Assembly (NCBI GenBank): GCA_002298665.1
Contig: DBKW01000098.1
Span: 275-19,413, forward strand
DNA: 19,139 nt
DNA from: Verrucomicrobia bacterium UBA740
GTDB lineage: Bacteria > Verrucomicrobiota > Kiritimatiellia > RFP12 > UBA1067
Direction: 5' to 3'
In this document: piece after piece, positions 1 through 8,006 of the stretch
Layout of the letters: each line of letters starts with the position of its first letter
Position numbering within the stretch: the first letter of the stretch is position 1
Notes under the pieces: generated by a model
The model's input: only the letters and a program-made list of their open reading frames with translations
Database searches by the model: none
Told to the model about the DNA's origin: nothing
Position numbers and translations under genes: made by a program

Positions 1-102
1 TCTACATATTCTACACGGTTAAACCTGTGCGGCGGCAGGGACTGCCGCCCCTACCATATGGAGGGTCCACGGCCACCCATTCTACATTCTCTACGCGGTA
101 AA
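1..102. repeat. near-direct repeat pair (1-23 and 81-102) flanking the hairpin
   Basis: Bases 1-23 (TCTACATATTCTACACGG then TTAAA) recur at 81-102 (TCTACATTCTCTACGCGG then TAAA) with two single-base gaps and a few substitutions. Between the copies lie the 31-49 hairpin and the palindrome CCATATGG (54-61). The arrangement looks like part of a dispersed intergenic repeat family rather than a gene. Copies elsewhere in the genome cannot be seen from this window. Confidence 0.45.
31..49. repeat. REP-like perfect inverted repeat (hairpin)
   Basis: GGCGGCAG and CTGCCGCC form a perfect 8-bp inverted repeat around a 3-nt GGA loop. No T-run follows, so it is not a standard intrinsic terminator. It lies in non-coding DNA and could be a REP-type intergenic element or a transcription/mRNA-stability hairpin for a gene left of the window. 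The structure is seen directly; the role is inferred. Confidence 0.55.
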
Positions 103-104
103 TT

Positions 105-136
105 CCCCCCTACCCTTGGGTTGGGGGCGGGGCGGG
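105..136 (+). other. G-quadruplex-capable G-tract overlapping a C/G hairpin
   Basis: The + strand reads G3-TT-G5-C-G4-C-G3 from 118 to 136, which satisfies the usual G-quadruplex pattern of four G-runs with loops of 1-7 nt. The C-runs just before it (105-110 and 113-115) can pair with the first G-runs in a tight hairpin, so the two structures would be mutually exclusive. The element ends about 44 bp upstream of the -35 box of the V-ATPase promoter. Whether it folds or regulates is inference. Confidence 0.4.
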
Positions 137-179
137 CGAAGCGTGAGCGTAGCCTTGTACACTTTTCTGAAATTTTCGT

Positions 180-208
180 TTGCTTTGTTTCCCTAAATAC
201 GATATAAT
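180..208 (+). promoter_or_regulatory. sigma70-type promoter of the V-ATPase operon
   Basis: A -35 box TTGCTT (180-185) and a perfect -10 box TATAAT (203-208) are separated by exactly 17 bp. The predicted transcription start is near 215, leaving a leader of about 17 nt before the atpE ATG at 232. A Shine-Dalgarno GGAGA lies at 223-227. The local AT-rich island contrasts with the GC-rich surroundings. Confidence 0.8.
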
Positions 209-231
209 TAACAGCAACAATTGGAGATATT

Positions 232-807
232 ATGTCCGAAGAATTGCAAAGTCTGCTCGAAAAGATAAATCGCGAGGGCGTTGAGAAAGCGCAGGCGCGG
301 TCCGGGGAAATCATCGCGGAAGCGGAAGCGGAAGCCAAGCGTCTGGTGGCGGCGGCGCAGAAAGAGGCGGCGCAGCTCAAGGCGGACGCGGAAAAGGCGG
401 CGGCGGACTATGCGGCGCGCGCCGCGGTGACGGTCCAGCAAGCCGCGCGGGACACGGTGCGCGAAGTCGAGCGCGCCGTGACGGGGCTTTTGGAGAATCT
501 GCTGGCGAAGGACGTGGACGCGACGCTGGCCCAGCCGGCGCGTGTGGCGGAGCTCGTCAAGGGCGTGCTCAAGGGTCTGACGGGTCCGGTCGAGGTGGCC
601 GTGCCCCCGGCGCTGGTCCAGACGTTGCGCGCCCAGCTCGCGGCGGAGAAGAACCTGACGATCGTGCCGGATGAGTCGGTCCGCACGGGTTTTTCGGTCA
701 AGATAGACGGAGGGCGCGTGGAGCACGCCTTCACGGGGGCGGTCGTCGCGGCGGAACTGGCGCGGCGGTTGCGTCCGGATCTGGCCCAACTTGTCCGTGC
801 GCAATGA
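232..807 (+). CDS. atpE: V-type ATP synthase subunit E (peripheral stalk)
   Basis: A 191-residue protein whose N-terminal part (about residues 5-75) is a long Ala/Glu/Lys-rich, heptad-like helix. This is the coiled coil that pairs with subunit G/H-type partners in the peripheral stalk of V/A-type ATPases. The C-terminal part is globular, ending in a segment with a VEHAFTGAVVAAELARRLRP pattern typical of E subunits, which bind the top of the A3B3 head. Length fits the family (about 190-210). It is first in the operon; the ATG at 232 is supported by GGAGA at 223-227 and by the promoter at 180-208. Its neighbours (DUF2764, A, B) confirm the assignment, since sequence conservation in E subunits is low. 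The symbol follows V-ATPase nomenclature, not F-ATPase atpE (subunit c). Confidence 0.88.
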   Translation: MSEELQSLLEKINREGVEKAQARSGEIIAEAEAEAKRLVAAAQKEAAQLKADAEKAAADYAARAAVTVQQAARDTVREVERAVTGLLENLLAKDVDATLAQPARVAELVKGVLKGLTGPVEVAVPPALVQTLRAQLAAEKNLTIVPDESVRTGFSVKIDGGRVEHAFTGAVVAAELARRLRPDLAQLVRAQ

Positions 808-814
808 GGACGCC

Positions 815-1294
815 ATGACGACGGATTATCTGGTTGCGAGCCTGCCGGCGCTGGATTTCGACGCGCCGCCGCCCTTGACGCGGGAGGAGTTCCTGTCGCG
901 TTGCGGGGGTGTGTGGCCGGCGGCCGGGGCGGCCTGGCGGGATCTCGACACGCAACTGCGCAATGCGCTCGCGGAAGCCCGCGGCGCTTTGCTGGGGCTG
1001 AACACCGACGCGGTCCGACGGTGGGAGCATCCGGCGGAAGGGTGCGCGCTCTACTGGCGCGGGCGGGTCAAGGCGTGCTTTCAGGAGACGGACGTCTTCA
1101 AGCGCGAGAAGCTGCTGGACCGCGTGTGGTGGGACGCCGCCGGCGAGCTGGTTCCCCCCGCCGCCCCTTTGGGACGGGAGGCTTTGGCGGCCTACGCCAT
1201 CCGCCTGGAGATTGCGCTCAAGCGTGCGCAAATCTCGCCCGAGAAGGGCAATGCGGCGTTCGACCGCCTGACGGCGGAAACAAAGAGAGACTGA
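815..1294 (+). CDS. DUF2764 family V-ATPase-associated protein
   Basis: A 159-residue protein beginning TTDYLVASLPALDFDAPPPL and followed by TREEFLSRC, the N-terminal signature of DUF2764 proteins. These are encoded between subunits E and A in V-type ATPase operons of Chlamydiae, Spirochaetes and Bacteroidetes. The position here is exactly that. The role is not firmly established; a subunit C-like (central stalk) role is a reasonable inference because no other C subunit gene is present. The protein is rich in Trp and charged helices and has no signal peptide or membrane segment. I chose the ATG at 815 because it follows the atpE stop by 7 nt with a GAGGA Shine-Dalgarno at 806-810; a TTG at 791 would give a longer, overlapping protein with a non-conserved extension. 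Confidence 0.85.
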   Translation: MTTDYLVASLPALDFDAPPPLTREEFLSRCGGVWPAAGAAWRDLDTQLRNALAEARGALLGLNTDAVRRWEHPAEGCALYWRGRVKACFQETDVFKREKLLDRVWWDAAGELVPPAAPLGREALAAYAIRLEIALKRAQISPEKGNAAFDRLTAETKRD

Positions 1295-1318
1295 TTTGAC
1301 GATTCGGAGGTAATTTGA

Positions 1319-3082
1319 ATGACGGCAAAAGGCAAGATAGTCGCGGTCAACGGGAACATGATTTCCGTAGCCTTTGACGGCGCGGTCGCCCAGAACGAAG
1401 TGGGGTACGCCCGGCTCGGGGAGATGCGTCTGATGGCGGAAATCGTGCGCGTGCGGGGCACGCGGTGCGACATGCAGGTGTTCGAGTCCACGACGGGACT
1501 TTCGGTGGACGACGACGTGGAATTCACGGGCGAGCTGCTCGCGGCGGAGCTGGGGCCGGGCTTGCTGGGGCAGGTCTACGACGGGCTCCAGAATCCGCTT
1601 CCCGAACTCGCCGAGGAGGCGGGCAAGATTTCCAAGGACGCGGGGTTCTTCCTGCAGCGCGGGATGTATCTGCCGGGGTTGCCGCGCGAGACGAAGTGGG
1701 CGTGGCATCCGACGGCCAAGGCCGGGGCGCAGGTCACGGCGGGCGAGGCGCTCGGGTGGGTTCCGGAGGGGATTTTCGACGGCAAGAAGCTGCCGGGGCA
1801 CAAGATCATGGTGCCGTTCGCCTTCCGCGGCGTCTACACGGTGAAGAAGCTGGCCGCGCCGGGCGACTACACGGTGACGGAGCCGATCGCGACGCTGACG
1901 GACGCCGAGGGGCGCGAGGTCGCGGTGACGATGATGCAGCGCTGGCCGGTCAAGGTGCCGATCCGCTGCTTCACGGAGCGTCTGGCGCCGACGGAGACGC
2001 TGGAGACGACGGTGCGCACGATCGACACGTTCTTCCCCGTGGCGGTCGGCGGCACGTACTGCATTCCGGGTCCGTTCGGCGCGGGCAAGACGGTTCTGCA
2101 GCAGACGACGGCGCGGTACGCGAAGGTGGACGTGGTGATTTCGGCGGCGTGCGGCGAGCGCGCGGGCGAAGTCGTGGAGACGCTGAAGGAGTTTCCGGAG
2201 ATCGTCGACCCCAAGACGGGGCAGTCGCTCATGAAGCGGACGATCATCATCTGCAACACCTCGTCCATGCCGGTGGCCTCGCGCGAGGCTTCGGTGTACA
2301 CGGCGGTCACGCTGGCGGAGTACTTCCGCCAGATGGGTTTGGCGGTGCTGGTGCTGGCGGACTCGACGTCGCGCTGGGCGCAGGCGATGCGCGAGCTTTC
2401 GGGGCGTCTGGAGGAGATTCCGGGCGAAGAGGCGTTCCCGGCGTATCTGGAATCGCGCATTGCCGCGTTCTACGAGCGGGCCGGGCGCGTGAAGCTGAAG
2501 GACGGGACGGTGGGTTCCGTGACGATCGGCGGCACGGTTTCGCCGGCGGGCGGCAACTTCGACGAGCCGGTGACGCAGGCGACGCTGAAGGTCGTGGGCG
2601 GGTTCCACGGACTTTCGCGCGCCCGTTCGGACGCGCGGCGGTATCCGGCGATCGATCCGCTCGAGAGCTGGAGCCACTATCCTTCCGTCATCGAGCAGGC
2701 GCGCGTGGAGAAGGCGCGCGCGGTGCTGCGGCGCGGCAACGAGGTCGGGCAGATGATGAAGGTCGTCGGCGAGGAAGGCACGAGCCTGGACGATTTCACG
2801 ACGTATCTGAAGGCGGAGTTTCTGGACGCGGTGTATCTGCAGCAGAACGCGTTTTCGGAGGCGGACGCGAGCACGCCGGTGGCGCGCCAGCGGGAGATGT
2901 TCGACGTCGTCGAGAAGGCGCTCGGGCAGACGTACAAGTACAAGGCCAAGGACGAGATGCGCAAGTTCTTCATGGAACTGCAGCAGGCCTTCATCGACTG
3001 GAACGACACGGACTTCAAGGACGCGCGCTTCGCGTCCGGCAAGGCCGCGCTACTCGAGAAGATCGCGCGGGCGGCCGCCTGA
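1319..3082 (+). CDS. atpA: V-type ATP synthase subunit A (catalytic)
   Basis: The catalytic nucleotide-binding subunit of the V/A-type rotary ATPase, 587 residues, the normal family length. The N-terminal beta-barrel (about 1-75) is followed by the long non-homologous region specific to V-type A subunits (about 110-190). The P-loop GPFGAGKT lies at 251-258 (Lys257), and the motif CGERAGE carries the catalytic Glu280. The segment [17 protein letters not shown] is the Walker B and adjacent helix. These features separate it from F-type beta and from flagellar or secretion ATPases. A strong GGAGG Shine-Dalgarno (1306-1310) lies 8 nt before the ATG. It follows DUF2764 by 24 nt and precedes atpB by 28 nt, so the genes are co-transcribed. 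It couples ATP hydrolysis or synthesis to ion transport once assembled with B, D and the membrane ring. Confidence 0.97.
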   Translation: MTAKGKIVAVNGNMISVAFDGAVAQNEVGYARLGEMRLMAEIVRVRGTRCDMQVFESTTGLSVDDDVEFTGELLAAELGPGLLGQVYDGLQNPLPELAEEAGKISKDAGFFLQRGMYLPGLPRETKWAWHPTAKAGAQVTAGEALGWVPEGIFDGKKLPGHKIMVPFAFRGVYTVKKLAAPGDYTVTEPIATLTDAEGREVAVTMMQRWPVKVPIRCFTERLAPTETLETTVRTIDTFFPVAVGGTYCIPGPFGAGKTVLQQTTARYAKVDVVISAACGERAGEVVETLKEFPEIVDPKTGQSLMKRTIIICNTSSMPVASREASVYTAVTLAEYFRQMGLAVLVLADSTSRWAQAMRELSGRLEEIPGEEAFPAYLESRIAAFYERAGRVKLKDGTVGSVTIGGTVSPAGGNFDEPVTQATLKVVGGFHGLSRARSDARRYPAIDPLESWSHYPSVIEQARVEKARAVLRRGNEVGQMMKVVGEEGTSLDDFTTYLKAEFLDAVYLQQNAFSEADASTPVARQREMFDVVEKALGQTYKYKAKDEMRKFFMELQQAFIDWNDTDFKDARFASGKAALLEKIARAAA

Positions 3083-3110
3083 CAGAAACAGAGCAGCAGG
3101 AGAGAACAAC

Positions 3111-4421
3111 ATGTTCAACAACAAGATTTACCATAAGATCGACGCGCTGTCGGGGTCCGTGGCGACCCTGCGCGCGGAAGGCGTCAAATACAACGAGATC
3201 GCGGAAGTGGCGTCGCGGGCGGGGCGGTCGCTCGCGCAGGTGATCAAGCTGGACGGGGCCAACGTCACGCTGCAGATTTTCGAAGGGGCGCGCGGCGTGG
3301 ACACGGCGGCGCGCGTGCGCTTTCTGGGCGAGACGATGAAGGTTCCGTTCTCGGACGACCTTCTGGGACGCGCGTTCACGGGGTCGGGCGCGCCGCGTGA
3401 CGGCGGACCGGCCGTGACGGGCGAGGAATCGCCGATCGGGCAGCCGTCGGTGAATCCGGCGCGCCGCGTGATGCCGCACGAGATGGTGCGCACGAACATC
3501 CCGATGATCGACCTTTTCAATACGCTCGTGAAGAGCCAGAAGCTGCCGATTTTCGCCCGCGCCGGCGAGCCGTACAACGAACTGCTCGCGCGCATCGCCC
3601 TGCAGGCCGATTCGGACGTGATCGTCATCGGCGGCATGGGGCTCAAGTACGACGAGTACCTCAAGTTCCGCGAGACGCTGGACAAGTCGGGCGCGCTTTC
3701 GAAGACGGTCATGTACGTGCACACCGCGGCGGATCCGACCGTGGAGTGCATGCTGGTCCCGGACGCGGCGCTCGCCGTCGCGGAGAAGTTCGCGCTCAAG
3801 GGCAAGGACGTGCTCGTGCTCCTGACGGACATGACGAGCTTCGCCGACGCCCTGAAGGAAATCGCCATCACGATGGAGCAGATTCCGTCCAACCGCGGCT
3901 ATCCGGGCGACCTCTATTCGCAGCTGGCCTCCCGCTACGAGAAGGCGGTCGACTTCGAGGGGGAGGGGTCCATCACGATCCTGGCGGTGACGACCATGCC
4001 GGGCGACGACGTGACGCATCCGGTGCCGGACAACACGGGCTACATCACGGAAGGGCAGTTCTACCTGCGCAACGGGCGCATCGAGCCGTTCGGCTCGCTT
4101 TCGCGCCTCAAACAGCAGGTCAACAAGAACACGCGCGAAGACCACCGCACGATCATGGACGCGATGATCAAGCTCTACGCGCAGTACAAGGAGGCGCTCG
4201 AGAAGCAGTCCATGGGCTTCCGCATGTCGGCGTGGGATTTGAAGCTCCTGAAGTACGGCGCGGCGTTCGAGAAGAACATGATGGACTTGTCGGTCAACAT
4301 TCCGCTCGAGGAGGCGCTCAACCTGGGCTGGAAGATTCTGGCGGACTGCTTCGAAAAGTCCGAGGTGGGCATCCCGACGAAGCTGGCGGACAAGTACTGG
4401 CCGCGCACGCGTCCCCTTTGA
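3111..4421 (+). CDS. atpB: V-type ATP synthase subunit B (non-catalytic)
   Basis: The non-catalytic nucleotide-site subunit that alternates with subunit A in the A3B3 hexamer; 436 residues, typical length. At the P-loop position it has [11 protein letters not shown] (148-158) with no GKT, the hallmark of V-type B subunits. Other family segments include [17 protein letters not shown], the [21 protein letters not shown] motif and [21 protein letters not shown] purine-rich CAGGAGAG (3097-3104) serves as ribosome binding site. In the classic bacterial V-ATPase operon, B is followed by subunits D, I and K. Here the next gene is topA, and no terminator-like hairpin is visible in the 45-nt gap. Confidence 0.97.
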   Translation: MFNNKIYHKIDALSGSVATLRAEGVKYNEIAEVASRAGRSLAQVIKLDGANVTLQIFEGARGVDTAARVRFLGETMKVPFSDDLLGRAFTGSGAPRDGGPAVTGEESPIGQPSVNPARRVMPHEMVRTNIPMIDLFNTLVKSQKLPIFARAGEPYNELLARIALQADSDVIVIGGMGLKYDEYLKFRETLDKSGALSKTVMYVHTAADPTVECMLVPDAALAVAEKFALKGKDVLVLLTDMTSFADALKEIAITMEQIPSNRGYPGDLYSQLASRYEKAVDFEGEGSITILAVTTMPGDDVTHPVPDNTGYITEGQFYLRNGRIEPFGSLSRLKQQVNKNTREDHRTIMDAMIKLYAQYKEALEKQSMGFRMSAWDLKLLKYGAAFEKNMMDLSVNIPLEEALNLGWKILADCFEKSEVGIPTKLADKYWPRTRPL

Positions 4422-4466
4422 CAGGCTTGGGGGGCGGTCCGAGAAGAGAGGGTTTGACAAAGGAAT

Positions 4467-7007
4467 ATGAGCAAGAATCTACTAATCGTCGAATCGCCGG
4501 CGAAGGCGAAAACAATCGGGAAGTACCTTGGTCCGGATTTTACGGTAAAAAGTTCGGTCGGGCATGTTCGCGATCTTCCCAAGAGCGACAAGGCGATTGC
4601 AATCAAGGAAGACGGTGATCAGCATTGGGCCTTCACGCCCAAATACGTCGTTTCCGAAGGGAAAGAAAAGGTCATTTCCGATTTGAAGTCCGCAGTCAAA
4701 AAGGCGGACACAATCTATCTCGCGAGCGATCCGGACCGCGAAGGGGAGGCGATTGCGTGGCACTTGAAGCAGATTCTGGAGTCCGTCGCGGGGGAGAAGC
4801 CGTTCTACCGCGTCACCTACAATGAAATCACGAAGCCGGCGGTCCTGAAGGCGATCGCCGAGCCGCGGGACATCGACATGCCGCGTGTGGACGCGCAGCA
4901 GGCGCGGCGCATTCTCGACCGTCTGGTCGGCTACAAGGTTTCGCCGCTTTTGTGGAAGTACGTGCAGTGCCCGCGGAGCCATACGCTCAGCGCCGGCCGC
5001 GTGCAGTCCGTCGCGCTTCGCCTGCTCGTCGAGCGCAAGCGCGAGATCGACGCGTTCAAGCCCGAGACCTACTATCTTCTGGGCGTCGAGGCGCAAAAGC
5101 AGAAACTGCCGCCGTTTGTCGCCAAGTTGGCGCGTCTGGACGGCGAGAAGCCCGACGTGCGCACGAAGCAGGTCGCGGACAACCTGCTTCTGGATCTGGC
5201 CAACGCCCATCTGGAAGTGTCGGACGTGGCGGAGCGGCCGAAAACGCGGCATCCGTATCCGCCGTTCACGACGTCCACGCTGCAGCAGGCGGCCTCGAGC
5301 GTGCTTTCGTTCTCGCCCGGGCGCACGATGAAGCTGGCGCAGGCGTTGTACGAAAAAGGCTTCATAACCTACATGCGAACGGACTCGGTGAATATTTCCG
5401 AGCAGGCGCGCGGCGCCGCCAAGGACTTCATCGTTTCGGAATTCGGCGCGGACTACTATCCCGCGAAGCCGAACTTCTACAAGTCGAAGGCCGACGCGCA
5501 GGGTGCGCACGAGGCAATCCGCCCCACGGACGTTCTGCGCAAACCGCAGGATGCCGCGGCGCTGGAGGCGGCGGAGCTCAAGCTTTACGACCTCATCTGG
5601 CGGCGATTCCTCGCGAGTCAGATGGCGGACGCGAAGACGCTTGTGCGGACGGTTTCGCTCGTGCCGGTCAAGCCGACCCTGACCCACGCCTACGTGTTCA
5701 CGGCGTCGACAACGGACATTCTGTTCGACGGCTTCATGAAAGTCATGAAAGTCGCCGCCCAAAAGCGTGCAACGGGCGGGGAAGACGAGGCGGACGCCGG
5801 CGACGCGGTCGAGTCGCTGCCGAAGATGGACAAGAGCGACAAACTGGACGTCCTTCGCTGGCTCGCCGACGAGAAGCAGACGAAGGGTCCGTCCTATTAT
5901 TCCGAAGCCTCGCTCATCAAGGCCCTGGAAGAAAACGGCGTGGGGCGTCCGTCCACGTATGCCCAGACGATCGAGACGCTCAAGTTGCGCGAGTACGCCG
6001 TAAACGACAAGCGCAAACTCGTGCCGACGGAGCGCGGCGTTCTTGTCTGCGATTGGCTCGTGAAGAAGCTGGATTCGCTTTTCAACGTCGGCTATACGGC
6101 GCAGATGGAGTCCGAACTGGACAAGATCGAGGAAAAAGGCGAGCCGATGAACGACATGCTGAGCGATTTCTACCGGAATTTCCTCCAGTCGCTCGCCTCG
6201 TGCCGCGAAGCGGCACCCGACGACGCCAAGTTCGACGCCGTTTTCGCGCTTCTGGACCAGGTCAAGACGTGGAAGGAGCCGAAGACGGTCGGCAAACGCA
6301 CATACGACGACAAGGCTTTCGTCGAGAGCGTGCGCAAGCAGCGTGAAATGAAAAAGGAATTGAGCGCGCGCCAGCTCGAGTTTCTCGTCCGTCTCGTCAT
6401 TCTGTACAAGGAGCAGATTCCGAACGCCGAACAGCAGCTCGCCGACGCGGGGCTCGCCACAAACGCGTTCACGACGGCGCAGAAGGCGGATCCCGAGGCG
6501 GTGCGCTACGCCTTCGACCAATTGGCCCGCATAACGACGCTTGAAGAAAATCCGTTCATCAAGAGCCTGCACGACCAGGTCGAGCGGGGGCGCGGCTTGT
6601 CGCTCAAGCAAATGTCCATTCTTGCGCGGACCGTTTGCGAGAATGCGTCGGCCTTGCCCGATGCGGACGCTGTCATCGCGCGCCTGACGGAGTTCATCCC
6701 GGGCGGGTTTACGCCCCCGAGCGCGGACCCCGCCATCGAGCATCTGCTGACGCTTTTCGACACGGTCAAAGAATGGCGTCCGACGGCCAAGAAAGGGCGC
6801 AAGGTCTATGACGACAAGGAGTTCGCGGAGAGCCTGCGCGACCAATTTACGCGCCGCCATATGTTGAGCCTGCGCCAAATCGCCGCGCTCAAGCGTATCC
6901 TGGGCGTCTACCGCGCGCAGATCCCGAATTACGAGGAAGAGGCGAAGAAGTACGATTTGCCTTTGGGGAAAGCGTCTGAAGAGGAAAAGCCGGAAGAACG
7001 GGAATGA
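4467..7007 (+). CDS. topA: DNA topoisomerase I (type IA) with a repeat-bearing C-terminus
   Basis: Relaxes negatively supercoiled DNA by transient single-strand cleavage. The 846-residue protein starts with the canonical Toprim strand KNLLIVESPAKAKTIG (Glu9). The Toprim acidic motif DPDREGEAIAWH starts at Asp88, and LSAGRVQSVALRL belongs to the core. The active-site tyrosine is Tyr302 in GFITYMRTDSVNIS. The core continues to about residue 590. Instead of the usual C4 zinc ribbons, the C-terminus has no cysteine clusters and carries three related 40-residue units at 614-653, 693-732 and 782-821. They share F5, S8, Q12, L19-S20, Q23, L27, R29 and P39. The first and third are each preceded by a similar segment (LLDQVKTWKEP and LFDTVKEWRP). 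The Shine-Dalgarno AAAGGA (4459-4464) is unusually close to the ATG, but the conserved N-terminus fixes the start. Confidence 0.96.
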   Translation: MSKNLLIVESPAKAKTIGKYLGPDFTVKSSVGHVRDLPKSDKAIAIKEDGDQHWAFTPKYVVSEGKEKVISDLKSAVKKADTIYLASDPDREGEAIAWHLKQILESVAGEKPFYRVTYNEITKPAVLKAIAEPRDIDMPRVDAQQARRILDRLVGYKVSPLLWKYVQCPRSHTLSAGRVQSVALRLLVERKREIDAFKPETYYLLGVEAQKQKLPPFVAKLARLDGEKPDVRTKQVADNLLLDLANAHLEVSDVAERPKTRHPYPPFTTSTLQQAASSVLSFSPGRTMKLAQALYEKGFITYMRTDSVNISEQARGAAKDFIVSEFGADYYPAKPNFYKSKADAQGAHEAIRPTDVLRKPQDAAALEAAELKLYDLIWRRFLASQMADAKTLVRTVSLVPVKPTLTHAYVFTASTTDILFDGFMKVMKVAAQKRATGGEDEADAGDAVESLPKMDKSDKLDVLRWLADEKQTKGPSYYSEASLIKALEENGVGRPSTYAQTIETLKLREYAVNDKRKLVPTERGVLVCDWLVKKLDSLFNVGYTAQMESELDKIEEKGEPMNDMLSDFYRNFLQSLASCREAAPDDAKFDAVFALLDQVKTWKEPKTVGKRTYDDKAFVESVRKQREMKKELSARQLEFLVRLVILYKEQIPNAEQQLADAGLATNAFTTAQKADPEAVRYAFDQLARITTLEENPFIKSLHDQVERGRGLSLKQMSILARTVCENASALPDADAVIARLTEFIPGGFTPPSADPAIEHLLTLFDTVKEWRPTAKKGRKVYDDKEFAESLRDQFTRRHMLSLRQIAALKRILGVYRAQIPNYEEEAKKYDLPLGKASEEEKPEERE

Positions 7008-7969
7008 GCGAAGGGGCGACAGGTTGTCCAGTTAACCGTTTCGCAAAGGACGATCCGCTCGTGCAGCGGTTCGCAACCTACTTGACGGGCGAGCGCAACA
7101 TGTCCCTGAACACGCGCGAAAGCTACTTGCAGGATCTTGCGCAGTTGGCCGGCGTAACCTGGGGAGAGGCGACGGAGGCTCCCTTTGTTTGGGCGGGCTT
7201 GACGGAGTTGCAGGCTCACGATTTTCTTTCGGCGCTTGCGAAAGGGGGCGTGCGACCTGCGACCGTGCGCCGCAAACTCGCCTCGGCGCGGTCGTTCTAC
7301 CGTTTTCTCGCACGGGAGGGGTGCATTTCGGAGAATCCTTTTTCTTATTTGCGGGGTCCGCGTCTGGCGCGCGTTCTGCCGCGGATATTTTCCGTGGAAG
7401 ACACAAAGCGGTTTTTGGCCTGTCCGCTCGAGGATCTGGCGCTGGGGTTGATAGCGTCCTATCCGGCCAAGCGCGATGCGGCCATTTTCGAGTTTCTCTA
7501 TTCGACGGGCTGCCGCATCAGCGAGGCGCTTTCCGTCACCTGGGGGGATTTGGATTTCGCGCGCGGCTCGTTGATCGTGACGGGGAAGGGCGCCAAGGAC
7601 CGCCTCGTCATCCTGGGGAAGCCGGCCACGCACGCGCTCGAGGAACTCCGCCGGGAAATAGCTGCGCAACGTCCGGATTTGGCGACGCCCGAGACGCCCG
7701 TTTTCCTCGGGGACAGGTTCGGCACATTGACGCGCAGCATCGTCGAGCGCCGCATGAAGCGGTATTTGGCGGAGGCGGATTTGCCCCTGACGCTCACGCC
7801 GCATAAATTGCGGCACAGTTTCGCGACGCATTTGCTGGATGCGGGGGCCGATTTGCGCAGCGTGCAGGAGATGCTGGGGCACGCCTCGCTTTCCACGACA
7901 CAGATCTACACGCACGTCTCCGTGGAGCGCCTGAAAGAAGAGTGCGCGAAATTTCATCCACGCCGCTAG
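7004..7969 (+). CDS. Xer-type tyrosine recombinase
   Basis: A 321-residue site-specific recombinase with an N-terminal SAM-like core-binding domain (about 15-110; ATYLTGERNMSLNTRESYLQDL) and a C-terminal catalytic domain. The full catalytic set is present: Arg171 (TGCRISEAL), Lys195 (VTGKGAKDRLV), His267, Arg270 (HKLRHSFATHLLDAG), His293 (LGHASLSTTQIYTH) and nucleophile Tyr302. Length and the LLDAGADLRSVQEMLGHASL block fit XerC/XerD, which resolve chromosome dimers at dif with FtsK. Whether this is XerC, XerD or a single-recombinase Xer cannot be decided here. The ATG overlaps the topA stop (ATGA, 7004-7007), so the two are translationally coupled. No attachment site or phage gene is nearby, which argues against a mobile-element integrase. 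Confidence 0.9.
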   Translation: MSEGATGCPVNRFAKDDPLVQRFATYLTGERNMSLNTRESYLQDLAQLAGVTWGEATEAPFVWAGLTELQAHDFLSALAKGGVRPATVRRKLASARSFYRFLAREGCISENPFSYLRGPRLARVLPRIFSVEDTKRFLACPLEDLALGLIASYPAKRDAAIFEFLYSTGCRISEALSVTWGDLDFARGSLIVTGKGAKDRLVILGKPATHALEELRREIAAQRPDLATPETPVFLGDRFGTLTRSIVERRMKRYLAEADLPLTLTPHKLRHSFATHLLDAGADLRSVQEMLGHASLSTTQIYTHVSVERLKEECAKFHPRR

Positions 7970-7988
7970 AGCATTTTCGGGCGAAATA

Positions 7989-7997
7989 TGGTATAAT
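7989..7997 (+). promoter_or_regulatory. extended -10 promoter upstream of the cysteine desulfurase
   Basis: TGGTATAAT contains an extended -10 element (TGn) followed by the perfect consensus TATAAT at 7992-7997. No good -35 box sits 16-18 bp upstream (GAGCAT at the 17-bp position), which is typical of extended -10 promoters. Normal spacing puts the transcription start at about 8004, on or just before the start codon. The xer stop codon ends at 7969, so the promoter lies in the 34-37 bp gap. Confidence 0.7.
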
Positions 7998-8006
7998 GGA
8001 AGAGTG

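Noticed and set aside
31..49. Intrinsic terminator for an upstream gene
   Set aside because: The hairpin is strong but no T-run follows on either strand; recorded as a REP-like element instead.
791..814. TTG start giving a longer DUF2764 protein
   Set aside because: It would overlap atpE by 17 nt with a non-conserved extension; the ATG at 815 has a good Shine-Dalgarno and matches the family N-terminus.
731..2677. 648-codon open frame on the minus strand opposite atpA
   Set aside because: The translation is an Arg-rich shadow without recognisable motifs, directly opposite the highly conserved V-ATPase subunit A.
4454..4459. Consensus -35 hexamer TTGACA just before topA
   Set aside because: A partner -10 at 16-18 bp would fall inside the topA coding sequence after the conserved start codon, and no good -10 is present there. 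Probably coincidental.
4482..6878. 798-codon open frame on the minus strand opposite topA
   Set aside because: It mirrors the topA codons and has a biased Arg/Leu/Val/His composition; topA is unambiguous on the + strand.
7004..7969. Tyrosine recombinase as a prophage or integrative-element integrase
   Set aside because: It is coupled to topA, has Xer-like length and motifs, and there are no phage genes, tRNA or att-like repeats in the window.
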